Assembly (NCBI GenBank): GCA_963277665.1
Contig: OY728157.1
Span: forward strand, 365,008,067-365,072,066
Length of the DNA stretch: 64,000 bases
Direction of reading: 5' to 3'
From: Viscum album
Taxonomy: Eukaryota > Streptophyta > Magnoliopsida > Santalales > Viscaceae
Shown: positions 20,500 through 33,559 of the stretch, one piece after another
Layout: every line of letters begins with the position of its first letter
Numbering within the stretch: position 1 is the stretch's first letter
Translations under genes and position numbers: made by a program
Notes under the pieces: generated by a model
What the model was told of the DNA's origin: nothing
The model's input: the letters and a program-made list of their open reading frames with translations, nothing else
Databases searched by the model: none

Positions 20500-23400
20500 T
20501 GTCACAAACCAGTCTAAGTTGACCCTGAACATATCACCTAGACTAGCCCATGACAATTCCTAAGAGGCAATCTCGATCCTCCTAGTATGAAGAAAATCAC
20601 CAAGGGAATCAATAGATTACACAAGGGAAAAATTTCTCCCAAATATAAACAATCAAACAAACTGCAGAATGAAATGGACAACCCAAAATACATTTACATA
20701 AAAATTGAACTTAACATTATTTATACAAGAAATTGAATGTATAACTAAAACAAACACTAAAATGACCATACTTAATAACTAATAAAATACATGTGACCTT
20801 TCTGGTCACTCTCTAATACAATGATCACATGTCACCCAAGGCGATCAAACTCAAGTAAAACCTGCATAAGGGATAAAAATAGAAGAAGACATTAAGAGTG
20901 AGTATTAAAACTCTGTAGTTTGCGCAACATTATATTCCCAATGAAAATCATTTAAAATAAAAGAAACATAAATTTAAATTTTTAAATACAAGATATAAAG
21001 GTATTTTTTTCAAAATGAAGTCCCATTCTATAAAAATATTACTAGACAAAAACTTGCATGTTTTACAAACAAGAATGATAATAACAATTTTCAAAAAGGT
21101 GAAACTTCAAAATGAAAGTAATATTATATAGGGATGATATAAAAAATGAATGTTTTTTAAAATAATCACACACAATACTGAATTTACCAACCAAACAAAC
21201 CATATTTTGATGGCGAGTACAAAATAACCAATGAGAACAAGTCACGGGAACACCGCAAGGCACAAATTAGTTATGAGACCCAGGTACCTTGTATCTTGGT
21301 GAAAGTAACAATAATAAATATCAGTTCTTGGGCACATGAGATACTAGTAGGTATCACACCCATAAACTAGTTTTCCCCTAACAACAACATCATCATAGTT
21401 TTGTTATTGTTGTCATCGTCAAACTTTCTATGTGAAATAAGGGGCAAAACCCACAGGATCACTGTTTTACTAGTACACGTCTGCCCACCTAGATACCCAA
21501 GTTTTCCCTTTTGGTGTGAAAAAATATTCAAATATAAAAAATAAAATTTTATCATCAATATCACATTAAAAATAATACACACATATAACAGGCCACACAC
21601 ATGTCTCAAATTTCTCTCACGGGTCAATAATCCACCTAAATTTTCATAAAATAATTTTATGAAGTATAATGAGGCCTTGAACATAAAATCCATTCCAGAA
21701 TGATCTTTTAAGGCCAACAACAAATCAGTAACATTTCAACCTAGATTTGGAAGCCCTAAAACCAATTAATAAATCAGTTTTATGAACCATAAAATGGAAC
21801 CAAAAGATAGAACATGAAACACCCATGGAAACCATTTTTATAAGAAAAAATACCAAATAGACCATTATACCTTCCTCAAAACTAACATTTGAAAAAATTA
21901 TGAATTTAACTTTTATTAAGGAGGTGTATAAAAAATATTTAATGTATAAAACCACTTTCATAAATCCATTAAAATGGTCAGGTTACATATTCAAAAAACA
22001 ACCATTTTCATACGGTTGTGAAACATGCCATTTTCCGGCAACTCGAGCCAAAATGTGTTGTAAACCAAAAACCATTTGATTGTAAAACCAAATAAAAACT
22101 ATAAATCCATAGATGGACCCAAAAATACAATTTTTAGTTCTTCTAATGCATTTATAAATCCAATCAAAAAATTTTTAAATCAAACATAACAAATAAAAGT
22201 TATCCTTGAAATTTACTAAACACATGACAATCCATTTAAAAAAACAATTTATTTTAAGCACTTGAGAAGGAATAATACACCAATTTCATGACATATTTTC
22301 TACAAGATAATGGAAAATATTCACCATACCATAAAATAGGTTCTAAACCAGACAAAATAGTTGCGAAAGATAGTGGAACACTTAAACAAACACATGGTGT
22401 GCACTTTTATGACAAAACAACACTACCTTTCACAAAACTTTTCTTAAACTACCATTTTAAAGACCAATAAAATTATCCAAAGGCTGAAAAATAAGAATAA
22501 TCATATATATCGGATTAAAACAATAATAAAATTATTAATCTTAAATGATCAAAGTATGTGCATGGGATATACTACCTTAAATCCTTGGTGTAATAGAAAC
22601 GCACACCCAATATCGCCATCTGAGGGTTTAAAAACCCTAAAACTTTGACAACCATCCCCAAACGATAAAACCCCCAAAAACAATCATCGGATAACAGAAA
22701 ACAAGTTCTATCATGATTAGGGGAGATTATAAAACATGGAAGCAATGAAAGGAGGAAAAGAAAGCGGAGAAAGGAGAAGGAATATCACCTTTTCATCTTG
22801 AAAACTTTTCTTCTTCCATTAGATCTGCACCCTTAGAAAATATGAAATGGGTTGGAACTTCTTGGAGAAGATCATAAGGTCTGGAAAAACTAGGGAAAGA
22901 ATATTTGTGGGAAATAAAGTATGAATTGAATGATTTATATAAGAAACAATTAACCTTTTCAATTCTAGATGATTTCATAAAACTTGAGAGCTTTCACCCT
23001 AATATGTGATATAATGATATTTAAAGAGGTTAAATCATTAATGAGGGTCAAGATAGGTAGTTTGGATTTGAGTGGGAGGTGGAATCGCCAAAAAATATTA
23101 AAATATGGAAATGATATAAAATAAACGTATTATTATTTTTTAAATGGAAAATGGGCCCACAGGCAATCCCAATACCTAAATAAGTAACCCAAATTTACTA
23201 TGATTATGAATTATTAAGGGGTCCAAAAGGATATGTGGTTTTAATAATGTCATTTGAGGCAATGTATAAAGTACAGTTGCTGAAAAATGTTTTGATAAAA
23301 GGAGTTATAAAAAAATTGGTTTTAAAAACTGGAAATAGGCTCACGGTTGGCCCAAATCACGAAATAACCACCCTTTCTCTAAAAAACACCCAAAAAGGAA

Positions 23401-23545
23401 ATGGGGAACCCATATTAGAGTTATTATACATATATGGAAGTTAAAAACTCAAAATTAATCTCACCTAGAACCCATTAAAATTATTTTTATTTTCAATGAA
23501 CTGGAACAAAACCAGGACATGAAAAGAAAAAAACCAGGTGTGACA
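20500..23545 (-). repeat. E4 3' LTR (left copy)
   Basis: 3046 bp, with termini TGTCACA and TGTGACA. On the minus strand a TATATAAA at 22941-22934 is followed about 140 nt later by a possible donor aaaag/GTGATA. Further on, gagttttaatactcac (around 20900) recalls the TTTGAGCTCAC block of E1, and tatctcatgtg (around 21335) recalls the twin palindrome. This suggests a distant member of the same lineage. Confidence 0.85.
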
Positions 23546-23557
23546 ATTTTCCCCACC
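23546..23557 (-). other. Polypurine tract of E4
   Basis: The minus strand reads ggtggggaaaat next to TGTCACACC. This sets the orientation of E4. Confidence 0.75.
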
Positions 23558-26180
23558 AATAAAGCTTTCTACCCCTAGAAATCCATAACACTTTCCAACT
23601 TACATAAAAACACCTTAGGATTACATATTAACATAATCCATCCTCTAAATATAATAAAATATCATTAAAGAACAATTTAAATTAGTACTCTTTCCCAAAA
23701 AAAACACCAACTCACAACCACTTCTAGAGAATCGATGGAAGGATCAAGCCTCCACCTCCACAAACAAGACCAGAACTAGATTTTTGGGACTTCTCACAAT
23801 GAACCCCATGATAAACCAAAACATAGTTCACTCACAAAATCTAATGAATTATGGTGGAAGCTAGAATGGGATCCCCAAAATTAAATCTCAACTACCATAT
23901 GACAAATCCTAAAGGCAAGATCTTCAAGACCCGTAGTGGGTCTCCCCACCATTAGAGAAAAACTATAAATGAAAAAATAATAATAATTCAAAATGAACTA
24001 GAATTGGGTCTCACCTGCAGAGGACCACAAATGATCTCCCAAAACAACATACAAAACAAATTGAATAGGGTTACAACATGCACATCTAAACCACCCACTC
24101 CTGAACAGATGGGACAACAACTGTGCCAAATCTTTCGGCATAGATACAGAACCCCACCACATTGGGAGGGGAGGGAAGGGGACCCAATAATTAGGCCACT
24201 GAAACCAAAAAAGAAAAAAAATAACTTCACAACACACACCACCTATGAATATGTAACACCAAGACCACACCTGAATTTCAAAGGTGGTCCACACATGAAC
24301 ATTTATTGAAAACACACATCTATGAAGGTATAACTATAGACACTATGTGAGGGGTAAGTCCACCATGATTATTGCGAAAAAGGGAAATTCATAGTAATGA
24401 GGAATCAAAACAGATAAATAGAAACTTCTATGCCAAAATGGTGGAGGCAGGAGCCTGGTCATGCTCCCCACACCTCGAGAGATTTCCTGACTATGTGAAA
24501 ATCTTCACTCCATAGAGTATGGCTGGAGACCTGATTCTTGAAGAATCTGCTGCACCACAGTCAGGTGCTAAAGAACACACCACTCAAAAAAATACTCAAT
24601 TTCTCAACAGAAACCATTATTCTAAATAGGAACACGCAGATAGATATAAAATTTTTTTCTAGCACCAAATGAGGTGCAGAAAGGAAATGAAATATGGAAA
24701 AACACATCAACATCACCGAACACAGCTTCTATGTACAAAAGAATTATCACAACCTGAAAGAACTTTAAATCGATCCCAAAAGGCTTTATATTCCAAAAAA
24801 TGGACAGAGGAATTATCCAACGGAGAACTATCCATGGCCACAACACAAAATCCATCACATCTTTATAAACCCAAAGAACATTACACAAAAATTGAGCCAC
24901 CAACAAGATCTCATCTCAAGATACAACAAGATTATGGATTATCGATCACAAAGAAGCTTACTGAATAAACAATACTTTTAAAACATAGAGAAAACTATCC
25001 ACATAACAATTGGTTTATAAACAAAGGCCACAATTTGTCTGTTCAAAACTCTTTTGAAAAAAAAACTAATTCGGTGGGTTTCCACATTCACTAATGGTGT
25101 TTCATCAACTCTCACCCACATGCACATTTCCATGCCACAGAAACAACCAACCAGCATTCCATATAGGCTATACTTCCAGATATCTGTAAAACCATGCATG
25201 TGAGTACCCATGAAAACACCAAAGGCTAAAAAAACAACATCATTCCCAAAAACAATTTTCAGATTTCACAAGACAAACCACACTTCAACATGAAATGTTT
25301 TCTTAAAAAATGTACACCTTTTTATTTAAAAAAAAATTAAAACAACCAAGATACTCTAAAAAACCTGTTCCCATTTTCTAAAATTCAGCAAGGTAACGTT
25401 TTATAATCCAATGTCCATTGAGACCAATACCCTTTATTGAAAAACACTAACCGCTAAAAACTAATTTCCAAAACTAATTTATCATATTCAATCAATTTTA
25501 AACATAAAAAAACACCCCATTTAAAAAAAATATTTAGAATCACCTTAAAATGATTCACACTTTCAAATAATCTTATTTCAACAAACCACAGTTTTAGATT
25601 AGGTAAAATTCAATCCTGTTAAATCATTTCCACTTCCTCCCAAAAACATTGTTTCAAAAAATCTCATCCTTCTAAAAACATTCATATATTTAATTGTTGA
25701 AAATCCCTTTTCCACTTTTCAAAAACCAACCACTCCTTTAAAACTAATTTTTATAATTCTTAGAAAAGTTTTTTCAAAAAAAATTCAGAATTCATGGAAG
25801 GTCCAAGAGACCCAAAAACAAAATTAGTGTCAGTGGTTGACAAGACCATTTGGTTGGAGACCATATGTAAAACACAACACCAACATGGATAGACTTATTA
25901 GGACCATTCCCCAGCTCCACATGGATTTCCAAGCCCTGTGAGCTCACATAGACCATTTTTTAGACTCCCCTTATCCTATCCCAACACCAAACAATCAACA
26001 AGAACAAAAGACACTAAAAAACCCAGACTTCCCTTGGAAACCTGAGGATTAGAATGAGAAAGACTTTGCGATGCACTTCCCGCACTTACCCCTAGAGTCC
26101 CAACAATCCCACTCCAGCTACCTTGACATACCCCAAATAAAAATGGATATCTAAAAAGAAAGGTCTGCTAAGAGATGACT
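23558..26180 (-). other. Non-coding interior of E4
   Basis: About 2.6 kb, less AT-rich than its surroundings. The longest frames (101 codons, plus strand, 24004-24309; 94 codons, minus strand, 24622-24906) have no zinc knuckle, capsid, RT, integrase or other motif I recognise and are probably chance. I see no feature other than its flanking PBS and PPT. Confidence 0.7.
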
Positions 26181-26193
26181 TCCTTGGATACCA
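26181..26193 (-). other. Primer-binding site of E4
   Basis: The minus strand reads TGGTATCCAAGGA three bases after the LTR end. It matches the initiator-Met-type PBS over its first seven bases and has decayed or differs after that. Confidence 0.65.
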
Positions 26194-26196
26194 TTT

Positions 26197-29158
26197 TGTC
26201 TCGAACCTGGCTGAGTCGCCCTAGAACCGATCACCTAGGCCAGCCTGCAGTAAGTCCCAAGAGGCATTCTCGATCCTTCCAGGATGGTGACAAGAACCAA
26301 GGGCATAAATAGATCATACAATTTAAGAATTTATCCCAAATATAAACAATCAAACAAGAAGCAGAAAGAAATGGACAACCAAAAACACATTACATAAAAA
26401 TCGAATTGAAAATAATTTGTACAAGAAAATGAATGTATAACTAAACCAAAAACTCAACTAAACATACCTGATTACCAACTAAATCTATGGTACCACTCTG
26501 GAAACTCTCCAATACAATGATCAGAAGTCTCCCAAGGCGATCGAACTCATGTTGAAACCTATACGAGTGATAAAAACATAAGAAGACTATATGAGTGAGT
26601 ATTAAAACTCAGTAGGTTTGCTCGCCATTCTATTTTCAATGCACATCCTTTAAAATTAAATAAACATAAATTTAATGTATTAAATACAAGATATAATGGT
26701 ATATTTTCAAAATGATGTCCCATGCTATAAAAAAATTACTAGACAAAAAAATTTCATGTTTTATAAACAAGAATACCAGTAACAATTTTCTAGGTGCTGC
26801 AACTTCAAAATGAATATAATTTTCAAGAGGGATGCTATAAAGAATATAAATTTTTTAATAAATTACACAAAATTATTAATTTACCAACCAAAAATTCTGT
26901 ATGCTGACGTTGAGTACAAAATATCCAATGTGCACATGTCACGGGAACTCCCCTAGACACTAGTTAGTTGTGTGCCCCTGGTACCTCATATCTCGGTGAA
27001 TGTAACCATAATAAATATCCATTATCATGAAGAAAATCCACTAGTAGGGATCATACCCATAAACTAGTGGTACCACACAAACATAATCATCATAGTTTAG
27101 TTAGTGTTTTCATTTTTGAACTTTTTACGTGAAATAGGCGCCAAACCCCACGGGATCACTAGCACAATAGTACACATCGGCCCAACTAAATACCCAGGTT
27201 TTCCTTTTTTGTGTTTGAAAAAGTTACACATCAATAAAATACTATTTTATCCTGAATATTTCATTTAAAAAACATACACTTATACAACAAGCCACACACA
27301 TGTCTCAAATTTCTTTCACGGATCAATAAACCACCTAAATTTTCATAAAACAATTTCCAGAAATATAACGAGGCCTTGCACATAAAATCCATTCGAAAAT
27401 GATCTTTTAAGGACAAAAACCCATCAATACCATATCAAACTAGATTTGGTGGCCCTACAAATAAATTATAAATAAATGTTATGAACTATAAAATGTCCCC
27501 AAAAGATAGAACCTGAAATACACAAAGAAACAATTTTAATAAGAAACAAAATGCCAAATGGACCATCATGCCTTTCTCAAAACTAACATTTATCAAAGTT
27601 ATGAATTTAAATATTATTAAAGAGTTGTATACACACCATTGAGACCCCAAAAACGACTTTCATAAATATTTTAAAACACTCTAGTTACATATTCAAAACA
27701 CAACCATTTTCATTAGGATGTCGAACAAGCCATTTTTTGGAAACTCAGGACAAAATAAGTATTAAACCAAAACCCATTTGCTTGTAAAAACAAATCAAAA
27801 TTGTAAATAAAATAGGGAAAAAAAACTTTTCATGATTAAAATGCATTTACAAATACAAACAAATAATTTTTAAATCAAATATAACACATAAAAGACAACC
27901 GGGCAATTTACAGAACACATGACATTCCCTTTTAAACAAAACAATTTATTTTAAACACTTGAGAAGGAATAAAACACCAATTTCATGAAATATTTTATAC
28001 AAGATTGTATAACATATTCAGAATACAATAAACTAGGTTCTAAACTTCACAAAATAATTGTGAAAGGTAGTGTAACATTTAAACAAACACTTGGTGTGCA
28101 GTTTTTTGATAAAATAGCACTACCATTCACAAAACAAGGTTTAAAACCCATTTTAAACACCAAGAAAACTACCCAAAGGCTGAAAAATAATAATAATAAT
28201 AAATATATCAGAATAAAAAAATATGAAAATGATGAATCTTAAATCATAAAGGCATGTGCAAAGGATATCCTACCTCAAATCCTTGGCGTAATGGAAACAC
28301 AGACCCAATATAACCATCCGAGGGTTTACAAAACCTAAACCTAAGATGAACAGCCCCAAACAAACAAAAACCCCATAAAAATAATGGGATAATCTAAACC
28401 TAGGTCGATCATGACTAGGGGAGATTATAAAACAAAGAAATAATGAAAGGAAAAAAGAAGAGGGAGGAGAAAGGAGAAGGAATCTCCCCTTTTCCACTAG
28501 AAAACTCTTCGTCCTCCATTATATCTGCTCCCTTAGATAAAACATTATGGATTGGAACTTCTTGGATAGGATCCTAAGTTTTAGAAGAACCATGGAAAGA
28601 AGATTTGTGGAAAATAGAGTACGAATTAAATGATTTATGTATGGAACTATTTACCTTATCAATTCTAGAATATTTGAGGAAACCTAAGACCTTTCACCCG
28701 AATATGCGATCCAATGAGGTCCAAAGAGGTAAAATGGGTAATGGGGGTGTGTCTAGGTATTTTGGATTTGAGTGGGAGGTAGAAACACAGAAAAATATTA
28801 ATAAATGAAAGGATATAAAATAAATAAATTATTATTTTCAAACTGAAAATTCTCCCATGGGTTAGCCCAATACCTAAATAAATAACCAAAATTGACCATT
28901 ATTATGAATTCTTAACAGGTCCAAAAGGATATGGTAGATTTAATATGTCAGTTTTTTCAAATTATGAAGTTGAATGGGCATAAAATTTTTAAAAACAAAG
29001 AGGTAATATAAGAAACCAATTTGGTTTTTAAAACTAAAAATGGGCACATGGTTGGCCCAAATCTGGAAGTAAGCCCCCTTTCTCCCAAAAGAATTCAGAT
29101 TTTCAATGAACCAGATCAAATCCATGACACGAAGAGAAAAAGTAAATTGAGTGTGACC
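26197..29158 (-). repeat. E4 5' LTR (right copy)
   Basis: 2962 bp, collinear with 20500-23545: tgtctcgaacctgg matches tgtcacaaaccagt, and the ends gtgtgacc and gtgtgaca match with the terminal A mutated. The block gagtgagtattaaaactc is present in both copies. Confidence 0.85.
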
Positions 29159-29163
29159 TTCCC
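29159..29163. repeat. Target-site duplication of E4, right copy (TTCCC)
   Basis: Matches 20495-20499. Confidence 0.85.
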
Positions 29164-32100
29164 CAAGAAATTTTATGGTTATATTTTAATGGTTTTTTCA
29201 ACTGTTCTAATATCCATTGATATTACTTATTCTTCAATGAATATAGGATCCAATTATATCATCATAATTCATTTTCTATATGGTTTATGTTTGTCAAGAT
29301 TAAATATTGATGAAACAAATTTTAATTTCAATTAGTTATTCTATGAAGAGGTGATAGATGTTTTTATACTTTTATCACAAACATATGAATGGATTATGAT
29401 TATGTTATGGTTTTTCCACTATAGACCTCTGTCATATTAAGTAATTATTAATGTTTCATCAGCTCAAAAGGTACATGTGCGATTAGCCCAATACAAAAAG
29501 AGGGTGTACGGAGGTTATTGGGTTAAAAACTATCTAAAACAAACCCAACATCTTCTGAATGTTTTGGCAATAGATTTGAAAAATAATTTTTTTGATTTTG
29601 ATTGTGAAGCCCTTTTTATGCCACTCTATATAATATGATAACTTTTTTTGATATGATATCATATATAATGATCATTGATTATTATTTGAAAAATGTACTT
29701 TTAGTCGCCAAAGTCTTATTCCATAGTTTTGTAATTGAATTTCAAGGTATGATTTTGATATATTAGGCTCATAATATCATGTACTTATATTTTCTTTCCC
29801 AATTTTATGATGAAATTATTTTATGAGGGAAGGTATAAGAATTGTACTATGTAAAAAATAAATTTGTGGGATACATTGAATATATTCAATGAAATATTAT
29901 GATTACGTATTTAGTATTAAAATATACAAATAATTTATGTTTATATATAATTTTTATTTTTGTGATTTATTGAATATTCATCTAAAATGATGTAATATAT
30001 ATGTATGTATTTTTTGGTTCACCTCAATATCTAATTATAACATTCAAAAATGTCCAATAGGATGAATCATCTAATATAGATATTTCCATGGAATATCTAT
30101 ATAGCGATGATATAGTCATTAGAATAATGAATCACATAGTGGTCTCCCTCTTTACTAATATTGATATGGAAGAAAATAACAACCCGTTTGACCAAGTACA
30201 CACTTTACACTTCCCATTAACGGCATAACTGGAATGAAGTCTTCATAGAATAACATAAAAATGGTATTCTCCTACTAGATCAGACCAAGAAGGAAAAGAT
30301 ACATCATCATGTATAAAATTTCATCATTTAGAATGTCTTGAATTCTTAGAAGGTTCTCTATAAATGAGTATTTCATGGAATCACATACAATTTCACTAAT
30401 GGAGGTGTGATCCTCATAACTATTTAATAATTATATTCTTTATCTTATGATACCTACAAATTAGGAACCAATATATCCCATAAAATTATGAGTATTGGAT
30501 ACCTGTTTACATTAATTATATAATATTACATAGTGTTCATGAAAAAATTGAATACTATTAGATACATGAAAACAGAATTTATCAATCGCCAGAGTTTTCT
30601 TCTCCCTAAAAATTACTCTTGAACATTTTTCATATAAGTGATTAATGTCTTGGGTTCATACCCTAAAAACACAACCAGGTAGTTCAATTTCATTCTTACC
30701 GTGAACGACTTATTATATAAAAGGTCCCAAATTGTATCATTAATGAAAGTAAAAAATAAAACCTATCATAAATTTCACAATATGGCATGTCATTATAAGA
30801 TTTTTATCCCATTCACAATATTGATGGATAATGATACAATTTTGTTTATTATTCCAAATTAAAACATATTAATTAGGAGTACACCATTAAGTCCACCTAT
30901 TAATGCTATAGTCATGTAGTGGAAAATAGAAAGATAAATGTATCCAAAAAAATAATCTAATATACATTAAAAAATAATAGATAAGGGTAAATAATCTTTT
31001 CTAGATAAACATATCTTTAATTTGTGCCCTTATCCTATCATGGAATATACTACTAAGAAGGAGACCCCATACTAAGTTGTGTATGAGATAATGTATGCTC
31101 TTCCCATAAAATTTTAGTTTCTTTCATTATTCATCACCATCTATGTTGAACCATTAGAGTATTATAAGTTATGTATATGGAAAGATAAATTAGACTTTCT
31201 CGCTGAGATATGGTTTTTCACACTGCATGACCCTGTGATTTTCAAAATAGTCTCTTATGAGCATTCAATAAGAAGGTCCCCTACTAGTCTTTTATCCAAG
31301 GAAATATACTGAAGAATATGATAAATCTTATGATACATAGGGAGAAACCCAAATGTATGATCAGAAATAAAAAGTTTATTATTCCTCACACAAAGAAGAC
31401 TCCAGTGGGGCTTACTCCTCAATTATAATATTTGGAGAGCACGTCAAACCTTCCACTAAAACAATATTTATCCTTAAATAATTTTTCTAGAATAAGATGG
31501 GTTCATAATAGTCCATTATGTATAACATTAATCGACATGGAGATTTTCCGTATCACATGAACTCAAACAATAAGGCATGATGGTACTCATAATATGACCC
31601 TAAATGTTATGTAACCTTATTAAAATTAATATTATTTTAAATAACACAACATATGGTCTCACCTATATAACCTTTAAACTACATAGAGTAGTTCCTCCAA
31701 CGTCCCAAAGGCATTAATTTATTTTATTGATTTTTTATAATCCACCATTAAAGGGGAGAGGAGAAACCATTACAAGGTCCTTAGGTGAATGTATTGCATG
31801 GCCCATAGGCCTTAGAGGAATTCATTTCTTGTAGGATTCAAATATTACATACTACCTAGACTAACTAGATGGAAATGCTCCTACCCAACATCTTCATCGT
31901 GAAATCAGCTCTCCACCTTTGCATGGATTTTTTTCTAGGCTTTGTCGTACATGGACATGCTTGTCCTGATGGCAGGTGTCAAACCCTTTCGTTCTTGTAA
32001 TCCATTTAGCCTATGCTACGATGAAAGATCCTTATTACTCATCCTTCTAAAGCTTATTCCTTGTAGGTTGAACGGTTTTCATCTGCACTTAAGGTAGCTC

Positions 32101-32189
32101 GAAGGCCTTACTGACCGGAAGGCCTGGGTGGCCCGAAGGCCTTAAAGGACTCAGGGACTAAATCGGTGGCCCAAAGGCCCAATCGGAGG
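29164..32189. other. Unassigned decayed repeat DNA, including rest of E0 LTR
   Basis: The remainder of the E0 3' LTR must begin here, but its end could not be found. Beyond it the DNA is AT-rich with short interrupted frames. Short phrases recur in the same order and orientation near the right end of the window (ctcaattataatatttgg at 31415 and ctcaattataatatattgg at 62518; a ccctcttt block at 30145 and 61390), which suggests two decayed copies of one repeat. No gene can be supported. Confidence 0.4.
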
Positions 32190-32403
32190 AATATTCATGA
32201 CTGCTACAGTTCCAAACAATGCCTACTATAGTTTCTCTACAATACCTTCTACAGTTCTACACAGTCCTTGCTACATTACCTGCTACATTACCTACTATAG
32301 TACTCATACAACCCAGAAATTTTCCTCCACCTAGATTTGATCCCCAGTCTCCTGGATGCACTTAAGGTGTCCTCACCAACTGGGCTAACGCTCATGTGCC
32401 TAC
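32190..32403 (-). mobile_element. tRNA-derived SINE (head certain, tail boundary uncertain)
   Basis: On the minus strand TAGCCCAGTTGG (32387-32376) matches the pol III A box TRGCNNAGTNGG in full. GGGGATCAAATC (32345-32334) is close to the B box GGTTCAAATCC, 42 bp further on. This is a SINE head and not a tRNA gene, because no acceptor stem forms. The body is less AT-rich, with repeated ctaca and aggcc phrases. A run of seven T at about 31930 (poly-A on the minus strand) could be its real tail, which would make it about 475 bp. No target duplication was found. Confidence 0.6.
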
Positions 32404-32879
32404 TAGGAGTAGTTCATTTTATGTAATTGAATTCGATTACCTGGGATCCAAATCTATTTAAGATATCTTTAATTATGGTTCCTTCCACATTAAACCATAT
32501 TTGGACAAAATTACCAAATTTTCAATTATTATTTTCAACTATATTCATGATGGGGGTTTACTTCCATAGTTTAAATATATGATAAGATCATTATATATTT
32601 CCTCTACATGTTATCTTGATTTCATTGAAGACCCTTTAAAAACTACATGTTCCATGATTCATAGTATAGCAAGATATGTAATAATTCCTATATCACTTAT
32701 GTTGAGAAAATACATGATCATAATAAACTTTATTACATAATGTATGGGACTTTGATAATTCATGATGGGCTTTTTACTTTATCCATATTATAATACACCA
32801 TATAATGAAACCCGAATATCTTATATGTGTTATAAACATTGGGTTTTCATTTAGTATTGAACATACAACATTATAAAAA

Positions 32880-33530
32880 ATTTCCCCTTTTACAAATATA
32901 TATGGATTGATTCATACTACTGCCGAATACATAGTGATACCTAGATATCTCATCCTAGGCCCATAATATGATTGTTTTTACATTACTAATTCCACCCAAG
33001 TGATGTGACCATTATTATTTCACAATGTTTTTCATTATTCCTTCAATCACAATGGAAACTCTATATTTATCCTATTTTCTATTTTATAATATCTAGATCT
33101 ATGATGTGGTTCCATTTCGAAGAACTATGGATGAATTGATTCGAATTATCACAAGATATGTAGTGTCACCCAGATCTCTTATCTTTCACCCTATTAGAAT
33201 ATCTCATTCCCTTATGATTCCCCACTTCATTCTTGAATATGGGTTCTTTGCATTCATGTTAGGTTTCCACTTATTGCCCCTAAATTAGGTTAAAACTACC
33301 ATATATTAAGAACACAATTCGAAATTTCCCAATATTGGTCCCAAACATAAATCTCATAAATGAAGAACCCCATCTAGTGATGTGTTTTCCTTGTTCACAT
33401 TTGGTATTTATATATTAAAATCATCATTGGGATGACACATTTTCATCTAAAACTATTTGTGGACTTATTGATTATATTCCAAGATACATAGTGACATCTT
33501 AATCATTTATCTCATAACTAACCATGAGTC
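32880..33530. repeat. Degenerate repeat with motif GAATTGATT...ACATAGTG
   Basis: Similar phrases occur at about 32895 (ggattgattcatac, acatagtgatacc), 33130 (gaattgattcg, tatgtagtgtcaccc) and 33470 (cttattgattatatt, acatagtgacatc). Related ones follow at 36918 and 37245. Spacing is irregular (about 240-340 bp), so this is either a decayed tandem array or a repeat with internal duplications. No function is evident. Confidence 0.4.
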
Positions 33531-33559
33531 TCATTCCTATCAAACTCTATCCACTTCCT

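Larger units (their letters stand above)
20500..29158 (-). mobile_element. E4: old non-autonomous LTR element (LARD-like), inverted
   Basis: Two direct repeats of about 3 kb (20500-23545 and 26197-29158) flank a 2.65-kb interior, inside 5-bp TTCCC duplications. Orientation is minus, since a polypurine tract (reverse complement of ttttccccacc) abuts the left LTR and a PBS-like TGGTATCCAAGG adjoins the right one. By eye the LTRs differ at roughly 15-20 percent of positions with many indels, so E4 is far older than E1 or E2. The interior shows no gag or pol motif in any frame, which fits a large retrotransposon derivative moved in trans. It lies in the 3' LTR of E0. Confidence 0.85.

Noticed and set aside
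24004..24309. 101-codon plus-strand frame inside E4
   Set aside because: Opposes the orientation of E4, has overlapping frames on the other strand, and carries no domain. Likely chance in a less AT-rich stretch.
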